Shown: positions 1 through 8,427, counted from the first letter of the stretch. The stretch is 64,000 nt of DNA from Thalassobacillus devorans (GCF_011761345.1 NZ_JAASRY010000005.1:248001-312000), one strand, 5' to 3'. Notes: generated by a model not told the origin, from the letters alone. Numbers and translations: made by a program.

Positions 1-1
1 A

Positions 2-1417
2 TTTGGATGGTATTACTTACTAGTCATAGTAGTAATGCTAGTCTTTTGCGTTTATTTGATTTTTTCTCGATTTAATCATATAAAGCTGGGTAAAGAGGAG
101 GACAGGCCGGACTTCAATCTCCCAACCTGGTTTGCCATGCTGTTCAGTGCTGGGATGGGGATGGGGCTGGTTTTCTGGACAACTGCAGAACCGATTTCCC
201 ATGCGTTCGGCAAAAGTCCGGTTGCGCCTGAAGGATCTCCTGAGGCTATTAAACAGGCACTCCAATATTCGTTTTTTCATTGGGGTATCCATGCATGGGC
301 AGTTTATGCTATTGTAGCGCTCGTATTGGCCTATTTTAAATTCCACAAAGGTTATCCGGGTTTAATCAGTGCCACACTTGTTCCGTTGTTCGGGGAGAAG
401 CAAATGCAAGGGATTGCTGGGAAATTGATCGACATTTTAGCTGTAGTAGCAACAGTTGTAGGTGTAGCGGCGACACTCGGATTTGGTTCTGCTCAAATTA
501 ATGAGGGGTTAGCTTTTCTATTTAATACTCCAAGTAATTTCTCTTCTCAATTAATCATTCTTATCATATCTACGGGTCTATTTATATTTTCAGCCTGGTC
601 CGGACTCAGTAAAGGGATTAAATACTTAAGCAACATTAATATGATTCTGGGTTTTGCTCTCATGGTTCTTTTATTAATCGTGGGTCCGACTATATATATT
701 CTTAATATGTTCACCAATTCTCTGGGGGGTTATATCACTAACTTTTTTGATATGAGCTTTCGGATAGCTCCTTTGAATGAAGGAAACCGAGCCTGGATTG
801 ACGGATGGACGATTTTCTACTGGGCGTGGTGGATCTCCTGGTCACCTTTTGTAGGAATTTTCATTGCAAGAATTTCTAAAGGTCGGACTATAAAAGAATT
901 CATGTTGGGGGTATTATTTGTACCGGCGCTCGTATGCTTCATATTCTTTGCGGTATTCGGGGTATCGGCACTCAACATTCAGCAACAGGGAATCGATGTC
1001 ATTTCAAATTACTCGATGGAGACAGCAACATTTGCTACTCTCCAGCATTATCCAGTGGGAGAATTCATGTCCCTCCTGACTATCATTGTCATCGCTATTT
1101 TCTTTATTACTTCTGCGGACTCTGCCACTTTTGTTTTAGGGATGTTAAGTACTTCAGGTTCATTGAACCCTTCTGGTTCCGTGAAAATCCTATGGGGGTT
1201 ATGTTTATCAGCAATGGCAGCTATTATCGTTTATTTTGGAGGTACTCAAGGACTTCAAAATGTATTGATTATAGCAGCTCTTCCTTTTTCCGTCGTTATA
1301 TTAATGATGGGGTACTCCTTCTTCCTTGCTGCTAATAAAGAAGTTGTATCTAAACGAAGTAAAAAGAAGAAACAGTCGAAAGCAGTGACAAGCCCCCCTC
1401 GTACAGACTCACTATAA
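2..1417 (+). CDS. BCCT-family betaine/choline/carnitine transporter (5' end outside window)
   Basis: Sodium- or proton-coupled carrier of the BCCT family, which imports trimethylammonium compatible solutes such as glycine betaine. The frame is open from base 2, and the residues before the first internal Met (base 35) still match BCCT proteins, so the true start lies upstream of the window. Visible family marks are the glycine-rich stretch SAGMGMGLVFW in the unwound helix and the aromatic-box signature YWAWWISWSPF followed by ISKGRTIKEF. About ten hydrophobic segments remain, and the tail is short and basic (KRSKKKKQ). A strong terminator follows directly, so it ends its transcript. Glycine betaine (OpuD-like) is the likeliest substrate but this is inference. 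Confidence 0.93.
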   Translation, partial: FGWYYLLVIVVMLVFCVYLIFSRFNHIKLGKEEDRPDFNLPTWFAMLFSAGMGMGLVFWTTAEPISHAFGKSPVAPEGSPEAIKQALQYSFFHWGIHAWAVYAIVALVLAYFKFHKGYPGLISATLVPLFGEKQMQGIAGKLIDILAVVATVVGVAATLGFGSAQINEGLAFLFNTPSNFSSQLIILIISTGLFIFSAWSGLSKGIKYLSNINMILGFALMVLLLIVGPTIYILNMFTNSLGGYITNFFDMSFRIAPLNEGNRAWIDGWTIFYWAWWISWSPFVGIFIARISKGRTIKEFMLGVLFVPALVCFIFFAVFGVSALNIQQQGIDVISNYSMETATFATLQHYPVGEFMSLLTIIVIAIFFITSADSATFVLGMLSTSGSLNPSGSVKILWGLCLSAMAAIIVYFGGTQGLQNVLIIAALPFSVVILMMGYSFFLAANKEVVSKRSKKKKQSKAVTSPPRTDSL

Positions 1418-1423
1418 ATAGTA

Positions 1424-1456
1424 AAAACCAGACCTTTTTTAGAGGTCTGGTTTTCT
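1424..1456 (+). terminator. intrinsic terminator after the BCCT gene
   Basis: An 11-bp perfect stem (AAAACCAGACC with GGTCTGGTTTT) is followed by a T-rich stretch seven bases after the BCCT stop codon. The A-rich foot makes it potentially bidirectional. Confidence 0.9.
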
Positions 1457-1588
1457 TATATTATGATTTCGCTGTTTGTTTCGAAATATCAACGTTACTA
1501 CAATCAATACGACCTCTGCAATCGGTAGTGCTATGATGACACTATTAAAATCAAACGGTTTGGCTAGAGGTATCTCCAAGGGTATCAT
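1439..1588 (-). pseudogene. possible remnant of an integral membrane protein C-terminus
   Basis: A minus-strand frame of 49 codons reads MIPLEIPLAKPF and then a hydrophobic helix (about residues 14-35) ending in RNKQRNHN. It looks like the last membrane helix and basic tail of a multi-span transporter (a MATE-like end would fit). It has no ribosome site, starts right after an in-frame stop, and its stop lies inside the terminator loop of the neighbouring BCCT gene. I read it as a decayed gene end rather than a working gene. Assignment to a family is a guess. Confidence 0.3.
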
Positions 1589-1627
1589 TAAGAGCTAAAA
1601 AAAGAAATCCTTAAAGGGCTTCTACAA

Positions 1628-2488
1628 TTATTTTAAGTGAGAATCTCCTTCTACTCTTTTTATCCCGCAGTCTTCCAGCGCTTGATGAAGACTTGCAAAT
1701 GTCTTAATCCCTTTGAAGTTGATCCCTAATGAAGTGATAGTTTGGGCTATTTTCGGACGGATTCCGCTGATTCGTGTGTCGATGCCAAGGAGACTCAATG
1801 AATTGATGATTGTGAACAACTCATTACTTACCATAGTATCTAATACAGGAACGCCAGAAATATCAAATATCACTTCTTCGAGCCCGAGACGATTGGCTTC
1901 TCTCAATGCAACTTCATTGATTAAAGCGGCGCGGCGGGTATCGATGGCCCCGACAAGCGGGATGACGGCAAGGCCTTCCGCTATCGGTACCATCGGAACC
2001 GACAGCTCTTCCAGGGCACTATGGGCGGTGTCGGCAATCATCTGCTGGTGTTCCTCATGTACTCTGCCATATACGCGAGTTACGATATCGACAAGCCGGT
2101 CAATTTTCCTGGAGATTTCAATGACGGTTCTTGGACCAATATGTTCCTGATCTAATTCCTCCTGAAAAAATTCCCAGATAGTGGGTTGAAAAAAGGAGAT
2201 GACCCGAAGAGCCTGTGTCAGTGAGACATTATATTCGATTGTTCGCTTAGCAGCTACTTCTGCCCAATCATAAACCTGCTGCTGCACTTCTTTTTCATCT
2301 TTATATAAAACTTCCCCGAAGGACTTGAATAAATCCGCTCGAATTTTATGATATTCTGCTTCGGGCATACCAGTTTCAGCGAAATTTTCCGGAAATACTT
2401 TCATTACTTCTTCATTAAAGGTTTCTGTCAATTCATACCGGTGATTTACTATTTTTTCCCCGATATATTTGAATTCCTTCTCCATCAA
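1628..2488 (-). CDS. RsbR-type STAS co-antagonist (stressosome protein)
   Basis: Protein of 286 residues with the architecture of B. subtilis RsbR paralogues: an N-terminal non-haem globin-like sensory half (about 1-160) and a C-terminal STAS domain (about 165-280). The STAS part carries both conserved threonines phosphorylated by RsbT in RsbRA, in GAIDTRRA and VLDTMVS. In Bacilli such proteins form the stressosome that releases RsbT to activate sigma-B. No rsbS or rsbT lies beside it, so it is probably an orphan paralogue (RsbRB/RC/RD type) feeding a stressosome encoded elsewhere. It is transcribed alone and divergently from the glucosidase gene, sharing a ~275-bp spacer. Confidence 0.88.
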   Translation of the reverse strand: MMEKEFKYIGEKIVNHRYELTETFNEEVMKVFPENFAETGMPEAEYHKIRADLFKSFGEVLYKDEKEVQQQVYDWAEVAAKRTIEYNVSLTQALRVISFFQPTIWEFFQEELDQEHIGPRTVIEISRKIDRLVDIVTRVYGRVHEEHQQMIADTAHSALEELSVPMVPIAEGLAVIPLVGAIDTRRAALINEVALREANRLGLEEVIFDISGVPVLDTMVSNELFTIINSLSLLGIDTRISGIRPKIAQTITSLGINFKGIKTFASLHQALEDCGIKRVEGDSHLK

Positions 2489-2601
2489 ATTACTCCTCTA
2501 AGTCCGACTTATGGTTGAAGAAGACGATAATAATTAATCCATTATATAATACCAAATAATTGGAGATATACAAATGAAGAATAAACAGCACAGCAAATGG
2601 A

Positions 2602-2725
2602 TGTAATCGATTTCAATTACTGCTTGACAATAGATAGAAGCAATTATACGATAAACGAAGAGAAACTAGTAGAGGTCGTAGTTTGACCTTGTTATTTTTT
2701 TGACTATTTGTGCAATCGATTGCAC
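2602..2725 (+). promoter_or_regulatory. promoter with two LacI-type operators before the glucosidase gene
   Basis: A sigma-A promoter TTGACA (2624-2629), 17-bp spacer, TACGAT (2647-2652) is flanked by two related palindromes. Upstream is TGTAATCGATTTCA (2602-2615). Downstream of the likely start site is the perfect GTGCAATCGATTGCAC (2710-2725). Centres are 109 bp apart. The central CG and inverted symmetry are typical of LacI/GalR-family operators. No such regulator is coded nearby, so the repressor is not identified. The arrangement suggests repression with looping, which is inference. Confidence 0.6.
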
Positions 2726-2764
2726 GTTCGCTATATATGAAAATCAGGTTAGGAGCAGGATATT

Positions 2765-4432
2765 ATGAGGAGAAAATGGTGGAAAGAAGCAGTAGCATAT
2801 CAAGTATATCCGCGAAGTTTTATGGATTCAAATGGAGATGGAATCGGCGACATACAGGGTGTCATATCCAAGCTGGATTATCTGAAGAATTTTGGAATAG
2901 ATGTGATTTGGATTTGTCCGATTTACAGCTCGCCGAATGATGATAATGGTTATGATATCAGTGATTATAAAGGTATCATGGAGGAGTTTGGAACAATGGC
3001 TGATTTCGATCAGCTGTTGAAAGAAGTTCATAAACGCGGAATGCGCCTGATCATGGATCTTGTCATCAACCATACATCTGATGAGCATCCATGGTTTATC
3101 GAATCCCGCTCTTCCAAAGACAACCCCTATCGGGACTATTATATTTGGCATCCTGGAAAAGACGGCAAGGAGCCGAACAACTGGGAATCAATTTTTGGCG
3201 GGTCGGCATGGGAGTTTGATTCGAAGACCAAGGAGTATTACATGCATGTGTTTTCCCGGAAACAGCCTGATTTAAATTGGGAGAACCCGGAAGTACGTGA
3301 AAATCTTTATGAAATGGTCAATTGGTGGCTCGATAGAGGTATTGACGGATTCCGAATCGATGCGATTTCCCATATTAAAAAAATACCAGGCTTCCCTGAT
3401 CTGCCTAACCCGGAAAACAAGAAGTATGTTCCTTCCTTCGAAGGTCATATGAACCGTGAAGGCATTCAGGTTTTTCTGGAGGAATTGAAAGAAAAGACAT
3501 TCGATAATTACGACATTATGACTGTTGGGGAAGCGAACGGTGTTAAAGTCGAGCAGGCCGAAGAATGGGTTGGCGAGGAAAACGGCAAGTTCAATATGAT
3601 TTTCCAATTCGAGCATTTGGATCTCTGGGGTAAAAGTACTGATGGCGAACTTGATATCCACGCTCTAAAAGAAACATTGACCAAGTGGCAAAAGGGGCTG
3701 GAAGCCAGTGGTTGGAACGCTTTATTTCTGGAAAATCACGACCAGCCGAGATCTGTTTCGACCTGGGGAAATGATAAGGAATTTCTTGATAAGTCTGCGA
3801 AATGCCTGGCGACCATGTACTTTTTGATGCAGGGAACACCGTTCATCTACCAGGGGCAGGAAATCGGGATGACCAATACAAAATTTGAATCAATCGAGGA
3901 CTACAATGATGTAGCCATTAAAAATATGTACTACAACGAATTAGAAGAGGGAAAATCTCACAAAGACATTATGGAGGTCATTTGGAAAAATGGCCGCGAT
4001 AATTCACGGACGCCAATGCAGTGGAACGATACCAAGAATGCCGGGTTTACAACCGGGACGCCGTGGCTGAAGCTTAATCCGAACTACACAGAAATCAATG
4101 TTCAAAAAGGAATAGACGATCCAAACTCTATCTATCATTACTACAAGCAGTTGATTGAATTAAGAAAAGGCAGCGACGTACTCATTTATGGCAGCTATGA
4201 CCTTGTATTAGAAGGTCATGATAGTATTTATGCTTATACTCGCACATTGGAGGATGAGGTTATATTGGTTGTCACGAATCTTTTTGGAGAAGATGCTGAT
4301 TTTGAGCTGCCGGCAAACATACAAGACGAAGAGGCAGAGCTTTTGCTCAGCAACTATGAAATTGATTCTGAGGAGAGTATAATATCTGCAACGTTCAAGC
4401 CATATGAGGCTCGCGTTTATAAACTTATATAA
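2765..4432 (+). CDS. malL: GH13 alpha-glucosidase / oligo-1,6-glucosidase
   Basis: Cytoplasmic glycoside hydrolase of 555 residues, the usual size of B. cereus/B. subtilis oligo-1,6-glucosidase. It releases glucose from the non-reducing ends of isomalto- or malto-oligosaccharides or sucrose. The GH13 catalytic triad is visible: nucleophile Asp199 in GFRIDA, acid/base Glu256 in VGEAN and Asp326 in ENHDQPR. No signal peptide is present. The residue after the nucleophile is Ala, whereas strict 1,6-specific enzymes usually have Val there, so linkage preference is uncertain. The ribosome site AGGAG lies just before the ATG. It is monocistronic, behind a promoter with two LacI-type palindromes. A trehalose-6-phosphate hydrolase role is less likely because no PTS gene is adjacent. 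Confidence 0.9.
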   Translation: MRRKWWKEAVAYQVYPRSFMDSNGDGIGDIQGVISKLDYLKNFGIDVIWICPIYSSPNDDNGYDISDYKGIMEEFGTMADFDQLLKEVHKRGMRLIMDLVINHTSDEHPWFIESRSSKDNPYRDYYIWHPGKDGKEPNNWESIFGGSAWEFDSKTKEYYMHVFSRKQPDLNWENPEVRENLYEMVNWWLDRGIDGFRIDAISHIKKIPGFPDLPNPENKKYVPSFEGHMNREGIQVFLEELKEKTFDNYDIMTVGEANGVKVEQAEEWVGEENGKFNMIFQFEHLDLWGKSTDGELDIHALKETLTKWQKGLEASGWNALFLENHDQPRSVSTWGNDKEFLDKSAKCLATMYFLMQGTPFIYQGQEIGMTNTKFESIEDYNDVAIKNMYYNELEEGKSHKDIMEVIWKNGRDNSRTPMQWNDTKNAGFTTGTPWLKLNPNYTEINVQKGIDDPNSIYHYYKQLIELRKGSDVLIYGSYDLVLEGHDSIYAYTRTLEDEVILVVTNLFGEDADFELPANIQDEEAELLLSNYEIDSEESIISATFKPYEARVYKLI

Positions 4433-4438
4433 ACACTG

Positions 4439-4473
4439 AAATGCATCTGTCAACGAAACTGATAGATGCATTT
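4439..4473 (+). terminator. hairpin after the glucosidase gene
   Basis: A 10-bp perfect stem (AAATGCATCT with AGATGCATTT) begins a few bases after the stop codon. The following tract (TTTCTTCATTT) is only moderately T-rich, so it is a probable rather than ideal terminator. Confidence 0.6.
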
Positions 4474-4534
4474 CTTCATTTGAGAAGGATTGAAAATGAA
4501 ATTAAAGCGAAAGCTAGAGGTTGAGGTGATAAAA

Positions 4535-4744
4535 GTGAAAAAGCAGGCGAAAAAGAATTTTAATATCCCTACGGAAGCAAATGGTACAGGCGAGATAGGC
4601 ATGCAAAATACGGTAAAGTCCAATCAGCCGTTTGACGCCGAGGACAGCCTTTCTGGAGACTCAGTGGATGAACATAAGAAAATAAAATCTTTCAATGAAG
4701 ACCAGGCCGCTAAAGAAATTGGTCAGGTTTATAATAATTCCTGA
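4535..4744 (+). CDS. small hydrophilic protein of unknown function
   Basis: About 69 residues starting at GTG 4535, chosen because GAGGTGAT sits just before it; an ATG further upstream (4490) has no better site. The product is charged and lacks membrane segments or cysteines: a basic N-terminus (KKQAKKNF), then a Gly/Ser/Asp/Asn-rich middle and an acidic end closing QVYNNS. It has its own strong terminator and sits alone between the glucosidase and the second BCCT gene. Composition recalls small sporulation-associated or DUF4025-like Bacillus proteins, but I do not recognise it and assign no function. Confidence 0.6.
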   Translation: MKKQAKKNFNIPTEANGTGEIGMQNTVKSNQPFDAEDSLSGDSVDEHKKIKSFNEDQAAKEIGQVYNNS

Positions 4745-4753
4745 CAACCACAC

Positions 4754-4792
4754 AATAACTCAACCACAACTATGTGGTCGAGTTATTTTTTT
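4754..4792 (+). terminator. intrinsic terminator
   Basis: A long stem (AATAACTC-ACCAC pairing with GTGGT-GAGTTATT, one mismatch) is followed directly by a run of T. It closes the small gene upstream. Confidence 0.9.
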
Positions 4793-4902
4793 CTAATAAG
4801 AAAGCATACTGGTGCTTAACTCACATAATAAATTAAAAAGAATGGGAAAGGGATTTCCAAACATACATATAAGTACAAGTCTTTCTGGTAAGGGGTGTGT
4901 GT

Positions 4903-6384
4903 TTGAAAAAGTCATTGATCGATTGGCCGTTCTTTCTCGTGGCGTTTTTGTCCTTGTTAATCCTTTGCAGCGTTGTTTTTTTCTTTCCTAATGTCACGCA
5001 TACCTGGTTGGAACAGATGCATGTGCAATTAACGGATATGACAGGAGTCCTGTATTTATGGATCGGTTTTTCTTCTTTAATTTTTTTAATATGGGCGGCT
5101 TTTAGCAAGCATGGGCAAATCAGGCTTGGCAAAAAGGATGAGTCTCCGGAGTTTTCTACATTCAGTTGGATTTCCATGATTTTTTGTGCTGGTATCGGGT
5201 CGGGAATCATGTATTGGGGAGCGATTGAATGGGGATATTATTATCTCGAGCCTCCGCTGGGTCTCATTCCTGGTACCCCGTTTGCAGTGGAATGGAGTGC
5301 GGCCTATGGCTTGTTTCACTATGGACCGACAGCTTGGGCGATCTATTGTCTGCCGGCATTGCCCATTGCTTATCTATATCATGTGAAAAAAGTGCCAATA
5401 CTTAAAATCAGCGAAGCTTGCAGGCCTGTGCTGAATCATCATACGGATGGCTTCGTGGGAAAGTTGATTGATATGTTTTTTATGATCGGTTTACTGGGAG
5501 CGTCCGGGACAACGCTCGGAATCAGTATACCGCTGATGGCTGAAGGAGTGAAGCGGCTTACCGGTATACAGCATACATATTTCCTGGATATTTTTCTGCT
5601 CCTCATCTGTACAATTGTGTTTGCGGTCAGTGTTTTTGCTGGAATGGAAAAAGGGGTGAAACGCCTAAGCAATATCAATGTTTATTTAGTTTTCTTTTTG
5701 CTCCTGTTTGTCACCATCCTGGGACCGACTTTTTTTATTTTGGAGATTTCGACCAATAGTGTTGGACTGGTACTGAACAATTTCTTTCGATTGAATACAT
5801 GGATGGATCCGATTGCGCAATCAGGATTTCCGGAAAAGTGGACAATCTTCTACTGGGCCTGGTGGATTGTCTATGCTCCTTTTATCGGTTTATTTATTGC
5901 TAAGATTTCCAGGGGCAGAACAATCAAGGAAATGATACTGGGGACGATTATTTTTGGCCCTGTCGGCTGCTGGCTGTTTTTCTTTGTACTCGGAAATTAT
6001 GGCCTTTACCTTCAGAACACGACGCAATTAGACGTAGCTGCTATGATCAAGCAAGGTCATTCAAATGAAGCAGTGATTTCTATTATTCATTCGCTTCCTC
6101 TCGGTGATCTTATTCTGGTCTTATTTTTACTCCTGTCAGTAATTTTTGTAGCTACCACCTATGATACTTCCTCTTATATGCTGGCTGCTGTTACACAGCG
6201 AGAAATAGAAGGAGAGCCTATCCAGTGGAATCGGTTGTTTTGGGCCTTCTCCCTTGCACTTCCGCCTATGGCCCTATTAATAATCGGTGGATTGACATCC
6301 TTGCAAGCTGTTACACTGCTGGTGGCCATACCTTCTTGTATCATTATGGTATTGCTGTCCCTGTCTTTTTTAAAATTGGTATAG
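4903..6384 (+). CDS. second BCCT-family transporter
   Basis: About 493 residues with roughly twelve hydrophobic segments. The start is taken as TTG 4903 because AAGGGG lies seven bases before it; the GTG at 4897 is too close to that site. The BCCT signature is present (FYWAWWIVYAPF then ISRGRTIKEM). The unwound-helix glycine motif is CAGIGSGIMYWGAIEW rather than the GMGMGLVFW of the first BCCT protein. That region shapes substrate and ion coupling in BetP and CaiT, so a different substrate (carnitine- or choline-like) is plausible. The protein ends almost at the last membrane helix with no cytoplasmic tail, so osmosensing by a C-terminal domain is unlikely. No terminator is obvious in the 90 bp after it. 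Confidence 0.9.
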   Translation: MKKSLIDWPFFLVAFLSLLILCSVVFFFPNVTHTWLEQMHVQLTDMTGVLYLWIGFSSLIFLIWAAFSKHGQIRLGKKDESPEFSTFSWISMIFCAGIGSGIMYWGAIEWGYYYLEPPLGLIPGTPFAVEWSAAYGLFHYGPTAWAIYCLPALPIAYLYHVKKVPILKISEACRPVLNHHTDGFVGKLIDMFFMIGLLGASGTTLGISIPLMAEGVKRLTGIQHTYFLDIFLLLICTIVFAVSVFAGMEKGVKRLSNINVYLVFFLLLFVTILGPTFFILEISTNSVGLVLNNFFRLNTWMDPIAQSGFPEKWTIFYWAWWIVYAPFIGLFIAKISRGRTIKEMILGTIIFGPVGCWLFFFVLGNYGLYLQNTTQLDVAAMIKQGHSNEAVISIIHSLPLGDLILVLFLLLSVIFVATTYDTSSYMLAAVTQREIEGEPIQWNRLFWAFSLALPPMALLIIGGLTSLQAVTLLVAIPSCIIMVLLSLSFLKLV

Positions 6385-6472
6385 TCCTACTATTAGCTTT
6401 CATTATCAGCTGGTAGTTGTATTTTATATAATGGTTTATGCCAATGGCAATTAAGATGGAAAAATCAAGTTC

Positions 6473-6501
6473 TTGCACGCAGCTTATTTCTATTGTAAAG
6501 T
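6473..6501 (+). promoter_or_regulatory. sigma-A promoter of the S-box leader
   Basis: TTGCAC (6473-6478), a 17-bp spacer and TAAAGT (6496-6501) stand about 40 bp before the SAM aptamer. Confidence 0.65.
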
Positions 6502-6543
6502 GTGAAATTAGTGAATGAGAAAACCTTAAAAATATATAGAGTT

Positions 6544-6686
6544 CTTATCAAGAGAAGCAGAGGGACTGGTCCTATGAAGCTTCAGCAACCTCCTGGATAG
6601 GAAGGTGCTAATTCCAGCAAGTTTTGCACTTGGCAGATAAGCAGGAATATAAACAGTAACTTCTTGTGTCTGCAAGAAGTTTTTTC
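6544..6686 (+). promoter_or_regulatory. SAM-I (S-box) riboswitch with terminator
   Basis: The aptamer runs from CTTATC (6544-6549) to the pairing GATAAG (6636-6641). It shows the S-box core words in order: AAGAGAAGCAGAGGGACTGG, ATGAAGC, CAGCAACC, AAGGTGCTAATTCC. A terminator follows (6659-6686: ACTTCTTG with CAAGAAGT, then T6). By the known mechanism, bound S-adenosylmethionine stabilises the aptamer and favours termination, so the downstream carrier is made when SAM is low. Confidence 0.95.
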
Positions 6687-6736
6687 ATGCTCAAAATTAC
6701 AGCAGGTATGGGCATAATAAAAGTGGAGGTTTTTAT

Positions 6737-8068
6737 ATGCAAAACGAAAAAATGACAGGGAATCCGCTCGCGCTGATTCCGTTTGGTATATTCATTTTAT
6801 TATTTATCGGATCTGGTCTTATTACAGGTGATTTCTATCAGATGCCGGTGCTTGTGGCGGTGTTCGTCTCTATATTTGCAGCCTTGTTTATGAACCGGAA
6901 AGAAACATTTCAAACAAAAGTAATGCAGCTTGCGGAAGGGGGCGGTCATCCTAACATCATCCTGATGGTCATCATCTTCTTATTAGCAGGCGCATTTGCT
7001 TCTGTAGCGGAAGGGATGGGAGCGGTTGACTCGACGGTGAATTTGGGTCTTTCAATACTGCCACAAAGCCTGCTTGTCGTTGGGTTGTTCGTAATCGGCT
7101 GTTTCATTTCAATTTCCATGGGGACGTCGGTTGGGACGATTGTGGCGCTGGCTCCAATTGGACTTGGAGTTGCCGAACAGACAGGTGTCCCGGCGGCGTT
7201 CGTAATGGGCGCTATTATCAGTGGAGCGATGTTCGGGGACAACCTGTCGATCATTTCTGATACGACAATTGCGGCTGTTCGGACACAAGGAACAAAAATG
7301 AAAGACAAGTTTAAAGCAAACTTTTTTATTGTTTTACCCGCTGCCGTAATAACTGCTGTCGTTTTCGGTGTGTTAAGTGCCGATGCAGCAGGTTCTGTTG
7401 AGGAAAACCATCCATTCAACTTCGTCAAAGTGCTGCCGTACCTTGGAGTACTTGGATTTGCTATCGCTGGTGTCAATGTAATCTTTGTGTTGATTGGCGG
7501 TATCATTTTTGCTGGAATTGTCGGCCTGGCACTTGGAGAATTTGCCGTAATGGACTTTGTGACGTTGATCAGTGAAGGCTTTACTGGTATGCAGGAACTG
7601 ACAATGCTCGTCATCTTGCTTGGCGGATTGGTTGAGCTGATTCGGAGAAATGGCGGTATTGAATTTTTGTTAGAAATGATCACGAAGCGAATCAAAAGCA
7701 ATAAAGGTGGGGAATCAGGGATTGCTGGTCTGGTCTCAGCAGTGAATCTCGCAACAGCGAATAACACGATTTCCATTATTACAGCAGGACCGCTTGCCAA
7801 ACAAATTTCTGAACGATTTGCTATCGATAACCGTAGGTCGGCAAGTCTCCTCGATATATTCTCCAGCGCAGTACAGGGATTGATTCCTTATGGTGCTCAA
7901 ATTCTTGCGGCTGCCGGGGTAGCGAAGATTTCACCGATAGAAATTGTTCCTTACAGCTTTTATCCGCTACTGCTTGCGTTGTCTGGTATACTGGCCATTG
8001 TTTTCCGATTTCCGAAGTTTACCAGGACATCAACTGAAAAAAAGGAAGAAGTAGAGATCAGAACATAA
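6737..8068 (+). CDS. metT: NhaC-family transporter under S-box control (candidate methionine importer MetT)
   Basis: Integral membrane protein of 443 residues with about eleven hydrophobic segments, clearly of the NhaC Na+/H+ antiporter superfamily (repeated glycine-rich helices, SMGTSVGTIVALAPIG, GAMFGDNLSIISDTT). Sequence alone would suggest cation/proton exchange. The SAM-I riboswitch immediately upstream points to methionine metabolism instead. Comparative genomics has proposed S-box-regulated NhaC-superfamily members as methionine transporters, named MetT. The substrate call therefore rests on regulation plus established knowledge, not on binding residues I can see. It is transcribed alone, with a perfect terminator overlapping its stop codon. 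Confidence 0.8.
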   Translation: MQNEKMTGNPLALIPFGIFILLFIGSGLITGDFYQMPVLVAVFVSIFAALFMNRKETFQTKVMQLAEGGGHPNIILMVIIFLLAGAFASVAEGMGAVDSTVNLGLSILPQSLLVVGLFVIGCFISISMGTSVGTIVALAPIGLGVAEQTGVPAAFVMGAIISGAMFGDNLSIISDTTIAAVRTQGTKMKDKFKANFFIVLPAAVITAVVFGVLSADAAGSVEENHPFNFVKVLPYLGVLGFAIAGVNVIFVLIGGIIFAGIVGLALGEFAVMDFVTLISEGFTGMQELTMLVILLGGLVELIRRNGGIEFLLEMITKRIKSNKGGESGIAGLVSAVNLATANNTISIITAGPLAKQISERFAIDNRRSASLLDIFSSAVQGLIPYGAQILAAAGVAKISPIEIVPYSFYPLLLALSGILAIVFRFPKFTRTSTEKKEEVEIRT

Positions 8069-8097
8069 GGTTCCGCGGAGAGCGGAACCTTTTTTTA
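8068..8097 (+). terminator. intrinsic terminator after metT
   Basis: Nine-base perfect stem (AGGTTCCGC with GCGGAACCT) starts in the stop codon and is followed by seven T. Confidence 0.95.
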
Positions 8098-8276
8098 TCT
8101 TACACAAAGAAAATTGGATAATTTTGAAAACTTTTGCCAATCTCATACGTACATATAGAAAGGCGGAAAAGGCGTGGATTATTTTAAACAAAGCAAAAAG
8201 AATTTACAGTAACGTGGTAACCATGTGGGTAGTGATATGGACAGAGGTGTGTTGTTTTTTCAATGAGCTTACTTTT

Positions 8277-8427
8277 TGTCTCATAAACAGCCTTAATTTC
8301 TCTCTTTTTTTAAAAATTGTCTCTCTTTTAGCGAAATTTGTCTCTCTTATTTTCAAAAATGTCTCATATAATTGGTGCGGTTTCACTCATATAACATGTT
8401 CTGTCTCAATTACCATGGTTTTGTCTC
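8277..8427. repeat. array of TGTCTC words at 21-bp steps
   Basis: The word TGTCTC (or one-base variants) begins at 8277, 8297 (TTTCTC), 8318, 8339, 8360, 8381 (TTTCAC), 8402 and 8422. Steps are 20, 21, 21, 21, 21, 21 and 20 bases. Linkers are AT-rich and not conserved. The array lies between the metT terminator and a small minus-strand gene, and no convincing gene covers it. Steps of 21 bp equal two DNA turns, placing each word on the same helix face. I do not recognise it as a named element. Confidence 0.75.

Noticed and set aside
6946-7800. 284-codon frame antisense to metT
   Set aside because: Mirror of a strongly supported membrane-protein gene with high codon bias; the product is Pro/Thr/Ile-rich without any domain and has no ribosome site.
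8277-8427. Possible CRISPR array
   Set aside because: The conserved word is only six bases with 15-base linkers, there is no 24-40-base repeat, and no cas gene is nearby. The same reasoning applies to 31510-31640.
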